Origin: an uncultured delta proteobacterium
GTDB lineage: Bacteria; Myxococcota_A; Polyangia; Polyangiales; Ga0077539
Length of the DNA stretch: 5,461 bases
NCBI GenBank assembly: GCA_903885885.1
Contig: CAISKJ010001419.1
Location: forward strand, 1-5,461
Reading direction: 5' to 3'
Shown here in pieces: positions 1 through 5,461 of the stretch (positions are counted from its first letter, which is position 1; each line of letters opens with the position of its first letter). The translations under genes and the position numbers were made by a program. A model generated the notes under the pieces. That model was not told the origin of the DNA. It saw nothing but the letters and a program-made list of their open reading frames with translations, and ran no database searches.

Positions 1-132
1 GGCGTCGCCGATGCGTTCTCACACCTGCGCCTCTCGAAGTTCCAGCCCTGCCTCCCGCCCGGGTTGTTGAACGCCTACCTCGCCGAGGTGCTCACCGACC
101 CCGAGGGCGCGCGCGACGCGCTCCGAGGCTGA
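1..132 (+). CDS. C-terminal end of an unrecognised protein (5' truncated by the window)
   Basis: Reading from base 1 gives 43 codons ending in TGA at 130-132; the predicted end contains LSKFQPCLPPGLLNAYLAEV and finishes in DALRG. Nearly all codons end in G or C, as in the helicase gene next to it, which supports real coding over a chance open frame. I do not recognise the family from this short tail: it looks like a soluble, partly helical C-terminus with no membrane segment or metal motif. It is convergent with the helicase-nuclease gene, the two stop codons being separated by only 7 bases, so it is a separate transcription unit. The start and most of the protein lie outside the window. Confidence 0.55.
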   Translation, partial: GVADAFSHLRLSKFQPCLPPGLLNAYLAEVLTDPEGARDALRG

Positions 133-139
133 GCCCCGA

Positions 140-2905
140 TCACGCGGTGCGCTCGACGTCGGCGCGCGAACCGCACAGCCCCCGCGCGGCGCACGCGGCG
201 CAACGCACGGGCTCCGCGTTCGGTGCGAAGTCGCCGCTTCGAATGCGCCGCGCCACGTCGCGCACGAGCGATCGAAGACCCGCGACCACGGCCTCGTCGA
301 CGGGGGCCACGTGCTCCGTGAGGTCGTCGAGCTCCCAGATCTCGGTGCGCTGCGGGAGGCTCCCCGTGAGCGACTCGTAGCCGAGCGCGTAGAGCCCGAG
401 CTGCGTCTCGCTGAGCGCCTCGGATTGCGCCCGTCGGTTGCTCTTGAGGTCGACGATCGACACCGCGCGGTCGTCGTTGCGCACTACGAGGTCGATGCGA
501 CCGTGCACGATCACGTCGTCGTCCATCACCACCTCGATGGGCTTCTCGACGAGCTCGACGTTGGCGAGGCGCGACGCGTTCTCGGTGATGTACCGCGTAA
601 GAATGGCGCCCGCGATCGCCCGCGTGCGGTCGACCATCGCAGGCGTCGCGAAGGGCAGATGCAGGTGTCGATGCAGGAGCCGCGGCACGAGCTCGGGGCC
701 CACGACGTCGCCCTCGACCGCGCGGCGATGCACCTCGGCGAGGGCGTCGTGGAGGCACTTTCCGACGCCCTGCGCCTCTTCGAGCGGCGCGCGAAAGCCG
801 AACACCCCTTCGAGCTTGAAGCGGTAGGGGCACTCGAGCATCGGCTTGATGACGCTGAACGTGAGCCGGAGCTCGGACGTCCCCGCGCGCGGCTTCGGCT
901 CGGCGCGACCGCGCCCGCGAAGCGACACGTCTCGCGATGCGACGCCTTCGTAGGCCGCGAAGGCGTCGAAGTAGGCGCTCGCGCGCGCGGGCCGGCCGCT
1001 GCGCCCCTTCGCCCACGACGCGAAGAGGTAGCGCTGGGCGCGCGTGACGGCGACGTAGAACAGGCGACGCTCGTCGTCGTCGTTGCTCTCGTAGCGCTCG
1101 GGAGCTCGCACCGCCGCGCGCGGCACGAGCTGCCAGAGCGACGTGTCGCGCGCCGCCGCGGGAAAGCGCCCCTCGCCGAGCCCGGGCAGAAACACCGCGG
1201 GCCACTGGAGCCCTTTCGCGCGATGCACGGTCGTGATGCGCACGGCGTCGACGCTGGCGAACTCCGACGACTGCAGCCCCTCCTCGTGCTCGCGCAGCGC
1301 GGCCGTGACGGCGTACGCGTGAAAGGCCTCGACGCGTTCGATCAGCGCGCGCTGCGCGTGCAGCGATTCGAAGTCGCCGAGCACGCGGCTGAAGCGCCCG
1401 AGGTTGTAGAACGCCTCCTCGCCGACGCCGTTGGGAACGAGCGCCTCGCGGAGCCCGAGCGCCTCGAGCGCGGCGAGGTAGAGGCGTTGCAGCCCGAGCG
1501 ACGCCCAACGACTCCGATCGGCCGGGTCGCTCGCACGCAGGGTTGAGCGAAGGTCGGCGAGGAGCGCGAGCATGCGGTCGATGGACTCACTCGTGAGCCC
1601 CAGCGCGGCGCGCTGCCAGAGGTCGCGCAGGTCGGGCGCTGTGACGTACTCGTCGCCGCGCAGGTAGCCGAAGAGGGCGGCCGCGGCGCGCACCTCGGCG
1701 CGGTCGAAGAGGGTCTTCACCCCGGTGACCACGTACGGAATCTCGTGCTCGTCGAGCACGCGCAGGATCGCACGCCCACCCCACTGGATGCCGCCGCGGA
1801 AGAGGATCGCGATGTCGGACCAGGTCATTCCGCGCGTGCGCCCGCCCTCGGTGAACGCAAGGCCGTAGAGTTCCTTGATCTTGCGCGCGATGAAGCGGGC
1901 CTCGTCCCACTCGCCGGTGAACGCGAGCGCGGCGAGGTCGCCCGTCGCCGCCGGCTGCGCGTCGGTGGGCTTCATCGCCTTCGGGAGCCTTCGCTCGACG
2001 CGCCCGACGAAGTCTCTCGCGAACGACACAATGGGGCTGCTCGAGCGGAAGTTCTCCTCGAGGCGCACCTGTCGCACGTTGGGGTATCGCTCGGCGAAGC
2101 CGAGGATGTTCTGCACGTCGGCGCCGTTCCATTGAAAGATGGTCTGGTCGTCGTCGCCTACGACGGTGAGCGTGGCGCCGAAGTCGGCGAGCGCGCGCAC
2201 GACCTCCTCTTGCAACGCGTTGGTGTCTTGATACTCGTCGACGACGACGTGCCGCACGCGCGACGCGAGGCGCTGCCCGGCGTCGATGTTGCGACGCAAC
2301 ACATCGAGCGCCGCCTCGAGCTGGCCCGTGTAGTCGAGGAACCACTCGCGCCGTAGGAGCGCGCGGTACCGCTCGAGGGCGTCGGCGATGGGCACATCAC
2401 CGAGCTGCGCGTGATCGACCTCGGCCTGACGGAGCACGTCGAGCGCGCTGAGGTAGCGGCGCACGTCGTTGGGAGCGACGAGCTCGCCGCCGTCGGCCGT
2501 GCGCGCGAGGGCAAAGCCCGACGCCTGCGGCTCGCGTAGCACCAGCATGAGCTGCCGCGCCTCGTCGAGGACCTCGTAGCGCAGGTACTCGGGCACCTCG
2601 TCTTGCAGGAGGCGACCGCAGAACGCGTGGATGGTGCCGACGAACATCTCGGCGAGGCCGTGGACGGCGCCGTGGGTCTCGCGCACGCGCCGAACGATGC
2701 GCGCCTTGAGCTCGCTGGCACCGCGCTCGGTGAAGGTGAACGCCACGATGTTGCGCGGCGCGAGCGGATCGGGTCGCTGCGGGTCGAGCAGGTCGGCGAT
2801 GCGACGCGCGACGACCTCGGTCTTGCCCGAGCCGGCGCAGGCCAGAATCTGAAGGTGGCCGCCGCGGTACGCGATGGCCTCTCGTTGCGCTTCGGTGAAC
2901 TCCAT
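140..2905 (-). CDS. UvrD-like SF1 helicase fused to a C-terminal Fe-S PD-(D/E)XK nuclease
   Basis: A 921-residue protein that should unwind DNA 3'->5' using ATP and cut the product with its own nuclease, acting in the cytoplasm. All UvrD/Rep superfamily 1A motifs are visible: Q motif FTEAQREAI (3-11), Walker A ACAGSGKT (22-29), Ia FTFTERGASELK (56-67), Ib GTIHAFC (90-96), DEYQD Walker B (223-227), III GDDDQTIFQWNGAD (250-263), IV EENFRSS (283-289), V TTVHRAKGLQW (558-568) and VI DERRLFYVAVTRAQ (611-624, with R622). From about 680 a RecB/AddB/Cas4-like nuclease follows: GKCLHD (H719), HGRID (D805), VDLK (D819, K821) and QLGLYA (835-840). C692 plus C902-x2-C905-x5-C911 reproduce the AddB/Cas4 iron-sulfur staple, whose outer cysteines flank the nuclease core. 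The open frame runs on to 3202, but those 99 codons are arginine/proline-rich and lie before the Q motif, so ATG 2905 is chosen. The architecture resembles the mycobacterial AdnA/AdnB subunits, yet no partner subunit is visible. Helicase-nuclease identity is secure; the pathway (double-strand break processing, repair or defence) is inference. Confidence 0.93.
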   Translation of the reverse strand: MEFTEAQREAIAYRGGHLQILACAGSGKTEVVARRIADLLDPQRPDPLAPRNIVAFTFTERGASELKARIVRRVRETHGAVHGLAEMFVGTIHAFCGRLLQDEVPEYLRYEVLDEARQLMLVLREPQASGFALARTADGGELVAPNDVRRYLSALDVLRQAEVDHAQLGDVPIADALERYRALLRREWFLDYTGQLEAALDVLRRNIDAGQRLASRVRHVVVDEYQDTNALQEEVVRALADFGATLTVVGDDDQTIFQWNGADVQNILGFAERYPNVRQVRLEENFRSSSPIVSFARDFVGRVERRLPKAMKPTDAQPAATGDLAALAFTGEWDEARFIARKIKELYGLAFTEGGRTRGMTWSDIAILFRGGIQWGGRAILRVLDEHEIPYVVTGVKTLFDRAEVRAAAALFGYLRGDEYVTAPDLRDLWQRAALGLTSESIDRMLALLADLRSTLRASDPADRSRWASLGLQRLYLAALEALGLREALVPNGVGEEAFYNLGRFSRVLGDFESLHAQRALIERVEAFHAYAVTAALREHEEGLQSSEFASVDAVRITTVHRAKGLQWPAVFLPGLGEGRFPAAARDTSLWQLVPRAAVRAPERYESNDDDERRLFYVAVTRAQRYLFASWAKGRSGRPARASAYFDAFAAYEGVASRDVSLRGRGRAEPKPRAGTSELRLTFSVIKPMLECPYRFKLEGVFGFRAPLEEAQGVGKCLHDALAEVHRRAVEGDVVGPELVPRLLHRHLHLPFATPAMVDRTRAIAGAILTRYITENASRLANVELVEKPIEVVMDDDVIVHGRIDLVVRNDDRAVSIVDLKSNRRAQSEALSETQLGLYALGYESLTGSLPQRTEIWELDDLTEHVAPVDEAVVAGLRSLVRDVARRIRSGDFAPNAEPVRCAACAARGLCGSRADVERTA

Positions 2906-2917
2906 GGCGACGACGGG

Positions 2918-2923
2918 CCCCTT
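2918..2923 (-). promoter_or_regulatory. Possible ribosome binding site of the helicase-nuclease gene
   Basis: The minus strand reads AAGGGG, ending 12 bases before the ATG at 2905-2903. This purine run resembles a Shine-Dalgarno sequence, though the spacing is longer than ideal. It mildly supports the 2905 start over the longer open frame, which is the reason for listing it; a chance match in GC-rich DNA is possible. Confidence 0.3.
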
Positions 2924-3074
2924 GCGGCGGATCTTGCCCCGCGAGCGACGGAGTACAACGGCCGAGTGAAGGTCGGCCCGTTTCGTTGAAGGCGCACGAG
3001 GTCGCCGTTGGGGGGCGGGGAACGTCGTAGTGGCCGTGGCGCCGATGCAGATGTCCGGACGAATACAGCCCGCG

Positions 3075-3234
3075 GAACTGACGGGCGGTGCCCGGCGGCG
3101 AGGTGTAGCCCGCGGTCCATTGCGTGTAGGCGTCGAAGCGGACGCCGGTGAGGTTGGAGGCTGGCGCTGCGGAGGTTGAGGCCACGGAGATTCTCGTCCC
3201 AAGCGAATGCACCGTGGAGGTGATCGGAGTTCAT
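3075..3234 (-). pseudogene. Frameshifted remnant of a pentapeptide-repeat protein
   Basis: From an ATG at 3234 the minus strand encodes MNSDHLHGAFAWDE followed by NLRGLNLRSASL, which has the A(N/D)LxG-like five-residue rhythm of pentapeptide repeats. The rhythm breaks after codon CTC (3159-3157): one extra C at 3156 is followed, in another frame from 3155, by NLTGVRFDAYTQW and TAGYTSPPGTA. The second piece looks like the usual end of a small repeat block, where NLTGVRFDA is followed by an aromatic/Trp cap. Repeat spacing would need nine bases between the SL and NL codons but there is one, so a net loss of 8 bases explains the frameshift. Neither frame gives a plausible full protein: the first soon becomes arginine-rich and the second runs into the helicase gene. 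Pentapeptide-repeat proteins form right-handed beta-helices with varied roles; none can be assigned here. The fragment may be a decayed gene or debris from recombination next to the recombinase. Confidence 0.45.
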
Positions 3235-3320
3235 GCGGCGCACCGCACTACCGCGCCGAGTGTGGTTGATCGCCGACCCGCGCGCAGCCAATCACGCTCT
3301 TGGGCGACGCGGAGGCGGCC

Positions 3321-4268
3321 TCAGAAGGGCACGCGGAGCAGGTCAGCGGTTCGCTCGGCCGCAGCGTCACCGCGTCGGTCATAGCGCGCCGTCGTCGTGA
3401 CCAGAGCGTGCCCAGCGAGCCGCTGCACCGTTGCGATGTCGGCACCCGCGTCGAGAAGGTCGCTGACGTAGGTGCGCCTCAGGTCGTGCGGTGACAACGC
3501 CCTCACGCCGGCACGCCGCGCGAGCCGCGCGAGCGCCTCGAACACAGACTGCGCGCCCATACCCCCGTCGAGCACCGCGCGGCCACGCACGGCCCGTAGG
3601 AGCGGCCCCGGGGTCTTGCCACGCGTTGTCAACCACGCGAGCACGGCGCGCCTCGCGCCGCCAGGCAGGGGCACGCGGCGCTCGCGATCGCCCTTGCCGC
3701 GAACACGCACCGCGTCGGCATCACCCTCGACATCGGCCAGGGTGAGGGCCGCGACCTCCGCACGCCGCAGGCCGCCGCCGTACAGCAGCGCGAGCATGGC
3801 GCGGTCGCGCGCGCCCGCAGGCCGCGTGTCATCACACGCAGCAAACAGCGCAGTGACCTCGCGCGCGTTGAGGGCGCGCCCTCGCAGCAGTCGCGACCCA
3901 CGCGGGCCCTTCACGGCGGCGGCGCGCGTGTAGTCGTCGGTCGAGAGCTGGCCGAGCTGCCACGCCTCGCGCAGAACGCCGCGCAACGCCGCGAGGTGCC
4001 GCGCCACCGTGGCGGGAGCGAGGCCCTGCTCGACGAGGCGGGCACGTAGCGCCTGGGTATGCGCGTAACGGAGCCTCGACCAGGGGAAGGTCTCGACCGT
4101 CGTGCCTGGGGCCGCGAGGGCCGCGAGGGTGGCGAGCGCGGTTCGCATCGACCGCCGCGAGCCGGGGGCGAGGCGAGCGAGGTACACGGCGGCGGGGTGC
4201 CGGTCGGGGGCATGCGCGACGACCTGGTGAAGGTCGAGGTCGTCGAGCGGGGGGCGCTGGGCGAGCAT
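3321..4268 (-). CDS. XerC/XerD-like tyrosine recombinase (integrase)
   Basis: A 315-residue site-specific recombinase of the tyrosine integrase family, which cuts and rejoins DNA through a covalent phosphotyrosine intermediate. The N-terminal SAM-like DNA-binding domain spans about 20-125 (HPAAVYLARLAPGSRRSM near its start, then a long helical RHLAALRGVLREAW segment). The catalytic domain shows the complete active site: R168 in YGGGLRRAE, K192 in GKGDRERRVPL, H261 and R264 in SPHDLRRTYVSDLLDAG, H287 in LAGHALVTTTARY, and the nucleophile Y296. Length matches XerC/XerD, usually about 300 residues. The frame extends upstream to an ATG at 4340, but 11 of those 24 codons end in A or T, against 2 of the first 21 complete codons after ATG 4268, so I chose 4268; neither start has a strong ribosome binding site. 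The gene stands alone, without a visible dif site, excisionase or phage genes. It may be a chromosomal resolvase, the integrase of an old island, or an orphan; substrate sites are unknown. Confidence 0.93.
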   Translation of the reverse strand: MLAQRPPLDDLDLHQVVAHAPDRHPAAVYLARLAPGSRRSMRTALATLAALAAPGTTVETFPWSRLRYAHTQALRARLVEQGLAPATVARHLAALRGVLREAWQLGQLSTDDYTRAAAVKGPRGSRLLRGRALNAREVTALFAACDDTRPAGARDRAMLALLYGGGLRRAEVAALTLADVEGDADAVRVRGKGDRERRVPLPGGARRAVLAWLTTRGKTPGPLLRAVRGRAVLDGGMGAQSVFEALARLARRAGVRALSPHDLRRTYVSDLLDAGADIATVQRLAGHALVTTTARYDRRGDAAAERTADLLRVPF

Positions 4269-4290
4269 CCGCTCAGGGTAGCACACCCAG

Positions 4291-4308
4291 TGAGAATCAC
4301 CATTCTCA
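4291..4308. promoter_or_regulatory. Perfect 7-4-7 dyad upstream of the recombinase, candidate operator
   Basis: TGAGAATCACCATTCTCA consists of perfect 7-base arms around CACC. It lies 22 bases before the preferred recombinase start (4268), where a repressor or recombinase-accessory protein could act on transcription. The arms resemble those of Fur boxes (TGAGAAT/ATTCTCA), but classical Fur sites have a 1-base centre in the 7-1-7 view, so I do not assign Fur. If translation instead begins at 4340, the dyad would lie within codons and would probably be accidental. Confidence 0.35.
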
Positions 4309-4408
4309 TAGGCAATGCGGGTAACATATGCAGAGGTCATCAGCCCCGCGGGTCGATGCCTCGCATGCCTCTACACCCGAATCGGCCCCGTTCACCCGCG
4401 GAAGGATG

Positions 4409-4421
4409 CTTGTTCAACAAG
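4409..4421. repeat. Small perfect 6-1-6 dyad in the intergenic region
   Basis: CTTGTTCAACAAG is a perfect inverted repeat with a single central base, placed between the end of the cysteine-rich gene and the recombinase start in AT-richer DNA. It could be an operator half of the recombinase control region, part of a recombination site, or chance. It is too short, and lacks a following T-run on the minus strand, to be called a terminator. Confidence 0.25.
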
Positions 4422-4497
4422 ACAATACTAAGAAAACACACACTGCCGTTATGCAATGTGGGGCCGCTATCCCTGAGAATTGCCTGCCGGACCGAAC

Positions 4498-5268
4498 CTA
4501 CTGGCAAACTTCAGTGTAGGGGTCAAAGTTAAGACCAGAGGAGCATCCATCCGCCTGACAACCATGCGAACCACGCCTTCGGCAACAAGTCTGCCCCCTC
4601 CCTCCGCAAGGTCTGCAAAACCAAGACAGGCGGAGAGGATCGCTGCCCTCTCCTCTACAGCGAAGTGCCCCGGAACAGCATTCGACGATCCCAGGATTGC
4701 ACGGATCTCCGTTTGCGGCGCAGGTCCGAGGAGCGATCGAGGGAGGCTCGGGCGGGGTTGACGGCGAGGCGCACCCGCAAGGGGTATAGGCCATCCCAGA
4801 GGGGTCACACGACTGCACGCCCGCGACGTTGCCGGGGCAGAGGCACGCTTGCGTTGAATTGGGTACGCACGCTCGCGTCACTTGCGATGTGGCTGATCGC
4901 TCGATTGAAGAGTTAGAGTTGCCACCGTTCACACCTGCATCAGGGCGGGCTACGATAACATCCCCAGGACGCTGTGCTACGGACCCTGGAGGGCAGGCGC
5001 GAAGCTGACTCGGCCACAGGAAGACCCACCCTTCCGCGGATTCAATTCGTACACGCACAGCGCGAGTTCGCCCCTGCGATGCAGTTCCGAATGTTATCGC
5101 GCGCACCCGCGTGTTAGCCGGGTAGGTCGGACCTCCTGATCTTGGGTCTTGGGTTTCAAGAAGACGAAATACACCGGGGATTGTAACCTCACATCCCATC
5201 TGCTGGGCCGGTGCTACCGGCAGCCTTGTTGCGACACCAACCATGAGTAAAGCGGCGCTGAATCGCAT
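4498..5268 (-). CDS. Exported cysteine-rich protein with SH3-like N-terminal region (myxobacterial type)
   Basis: A 256-residue protein with a predicted Sec signal peptide: MRFSAALLMVGVATRLPVAPA (in two parts, basic R2 then a hydrophobic core, with cleavage likely after APA at 19-21). No standard lipobox precedes C26 (QMGC), so it is more likely secreted or periplasmic than lipid-anchored. Residues about 26-92 look like a bacterial SH3-like beta domain (TYPANTRVRAI, then VRVRIESAEGWVFLWPSQL); this is a pattern judgement. A linker at 100-130 is followed by ACVPNSTQACLCPG...GVQSCD...YTPCGC (133-166), a motif I associate with myxobacterial exported proteins, a Pro-rich linker (168-180), and two knottin-like cysteine clusters (183-255) with CC pairs at 197-198 and 228-229. 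It has 20 cysteines in all, consistent with many disulfides. ATG 5268 was chosen because it places the signal peptide at the N-terminus; a TTG at 5313 is also in frame. Codons are less GC-rich than in neighbouring genes (17 of the first 35 end in A/T), which may reflect transfer or relaxed selection. Function unknown. Confidence 0.75.
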   Translation of the reverse strand: MRFSAALLMVGVATRLPVAPAQQMGCEVTIPGVFRLLETQDPRSGGPTYPANTRVRAITFGTASQGRTRAVRVRIESAEGWVFLWPSQLRACPPGSVAQRPGDVIVARPDAGVNGGNSNSSIERSATSQVTRACVPNSTQACLCPGNVAGVQSCDPSGMAYTPCGCASPSTPPEPPSIAPRTCAANGDPCNPGIVECCSGALRCRGEGSDPLRLSWFCRPCGGRGQTCCRRRGSHGCQADGCSSGLNFDPYTEVCQ

Positions 5269-5283
5269 GAATTTCACACGGAA

Positions 5284-5313
5284 ATGACACCAAAAATCTC
5301 CAGCTATTGTCAA
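5284..5313 (-). promoter_or_regulatory. Possible sigma-70 promoter of the cysteine-rich gene
   Basis: The minus strand has a perfect TTGACA (5313-5308) and, 18 bases on, TGTCAT (5289-5284), which matches the -10 consensus at four of six positions. A transcript would begin near 5277, leaving a very short leader before ATG 5268 and no ribosome binding site; translation would be nearly leaderless. The same TTG can be read as an alternative start codon, but that would put 15 residues ahead of the signal peptide. The weak -10 keeps confidence low. Confidence 0.3.
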
Positions 5314-5365
5314 GCTCCATTTCGAGCCACCTGAGCAGGGATGCGCGGATTCAGCGGGATACCGT

Positions 5366-5461
5366 CACGAAGCCTTCTGCACCGTCCTTTCGCGGAGGTG
5401 GATCGCGACCACGCAGCCCCGGCATCGCAGCCCCAGCCTGTTGAAGACCTCGACGAGGGCA
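5366..5461 (-). CDS. C-terminal end of an unrecognised protein (5' truncated by the window)
   Basis: Entering from the right edge, the minus strand reads 31 codons to a TGA at 5368-5366, giving a tail that includes ALVEVFNRLGLRCRGCVVAI and ends ERTVQKAS. Almost every codon ends in G or C, in line with the GC-rich genes of the window and unlike the cysteine-rich gene just downstream. The C-x2-C pair in LRCRGC might bind a metal but is too little to name a family. The opposite strand is also open here from an ATG at 5341 to the window edge, with poorer GC at third positions, so the minus frame is preferred. The stop lies about 100 bases before the cysteine-rich start, so co-transcription is possible but not shown. 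Confidence 0.42.

Larger units (their letters stand above)
2906..3320. other. 415-base stretch without an intact gene
   Basis: This gap separates the recombinase stop from the helicase start. Its middle part (about 3075-3234) holds the pentapeptide-repeat remnant listed separately. The rest, 2906-3074 and 3235-3320, shows no further recognisable gene, tRNA, clear rho-independent terminator or convincing sigma-70 promoter to my eye, although the helicase promoter should lie in 2906-3074 if the gene is transcribed on its own. Open frames crossing this region continue into the helicase in the wrong frame and are rich in arginine, so I regard them as non-coding. Confidence 0.5.

Noticed and set aside
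75..1508. Long minus-strand open frame of 477 codons overlapping the helicase-nuclease
   Set aside because: It is an arginine/alanine-rich low-complexity translation in a shifted frame of the helicase gene, a typical shadow in GC-rich DNA.
311..1546. Plus-strand open frame of 411 codons antisense to the helicase-nuclease
   Set aside because: The frame is open only because the helicase codons are GC-rich; the product shows no recognisable motif, whereas the opposite strand carries intact catalytic motifs.
1745..2356. Plus-strand open frame of 203 codons antisense to the helicase motor
   Set aside because: Another antisense shadow; it covers helicase motifs II-IV on the other strand.
2906..3202. 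99-residue N-terminal extension of the helicase to ATG 3202
   Set aside because: The segment is Arg/Pro-rich, overlaps the pentapeptide remnant in other frames, and comes before the Q motif that normally lies close to the N-terminus of UvrD-like helicases.
2397..3212. Minus-strand open frame carrying the second half of the pentapeptide remnant
   Set aside because: Only its first part (to about 3075) looks protein-like; the rest runs through the helicase gene in a wrong frame, so it is not a full gene.
140..4268. Helicase-nuclease and recombinase as a co-transcribed defence or mobile system
   Set aside because: They share a strand, but a 415-base gap with a decayed gene lies between them, and no other defence gene is present; the link is not supported.
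4291..4308. Fur box
   Set aside because: The arms are Fur-like, but the 4-base centre does not fit the known 7-1-7 or hexamer-repeat layouts, and no iron gene is nearby.
3321..4497. Integron or phage integration module with attI/attC or a tRNA target
   Set aside because: The recombinase lacks an obvious integron-integrase-specific insertion, and I see no attC-like array, tRNA gene, excisionase or phage gene around it.
5191..5193. Lipoprotein anchor at C26 of the cysteine-rich protein
   Set aside because: The residues before the cysteine are QMG, which do not fit the L-x-(G/A) lipobox pattern.
1..5461. CRISPR array, rRNA, tRNA, riboswitch or insertion sequence
   Set aside because: No regularly spaced repeats, conserved RNA signatures, transposase or terminal inverted repeats were seen on reading both strands.

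Overview
The window looks like a chromosomal stretch of a high-GC bacterium, most likely a myxobacterium (Myxococcota). The inference rests on very GC-rich third codon positions in most genes, long spurious arginine/alanine-rich open frames opposite the real ones, and a secreted cysteine-rich protein whose C-x-P-x3-T-Q-x-C-x-C-P-G type motif is familiar from myxobacterial exported proteins. No rRNA, tRNA or marker gene is present, so the taxon is an inference.

Layout. Positions 1-132 hold the last 43 codons of an unrecognised plus-strand gene. It converges, with only 7 bases between the two stop codons, on the main gene of the window (minus strand, 140-2905). That gene encodes a 921-residue single-chain helicase-nuclease: an intact UvrD/Rep-type superfamily 1 motor fused to a RecB/AddB/Cas4-like PD-(D/E)XK nuclease with a four-cysteine iron-sulfur signature. 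Upstream of it, 2906-3320 holds no intact gene but contains a small frameshifted remnant of a pentapeptide-repeat protein (about 3075-3234). Next is a complete XerC/XerD-like tyrosine recombinase (minus, 3321-4268, with a possible in-frame extension to 4340). From about 4269 to 5365 the base composition becomes visibly less GC-rich. This part holds two small perfect dyads near the recombinase start and a 256-residue exported cysteine-rich protein (minus, 4498-5268). The right edge carries the end of a further minus-strand reading frame (5366-5461), which I do not recognise.

How the parts relate. All minus-strand genes point the same way, but the gaps are wide (229 bases between the cysteine-rich gene and the recombinase, 415 between the recombinase and the helicase), so I do not see an operon. 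The recombinase, the broken pentapeptide gene and the compositional change together suggest an old integration or recombination boundary. The helicase-nuclease is probably a DNA-repair or DNA-processing enzyme. A role in defence is possible, but nothing in the window shows it. I found no convincing new multi-gene system; the most useful leads are the complete single-chain helicase-nuclease, the pentapeptide fossil, and the dyad just upstream of the recombinase.
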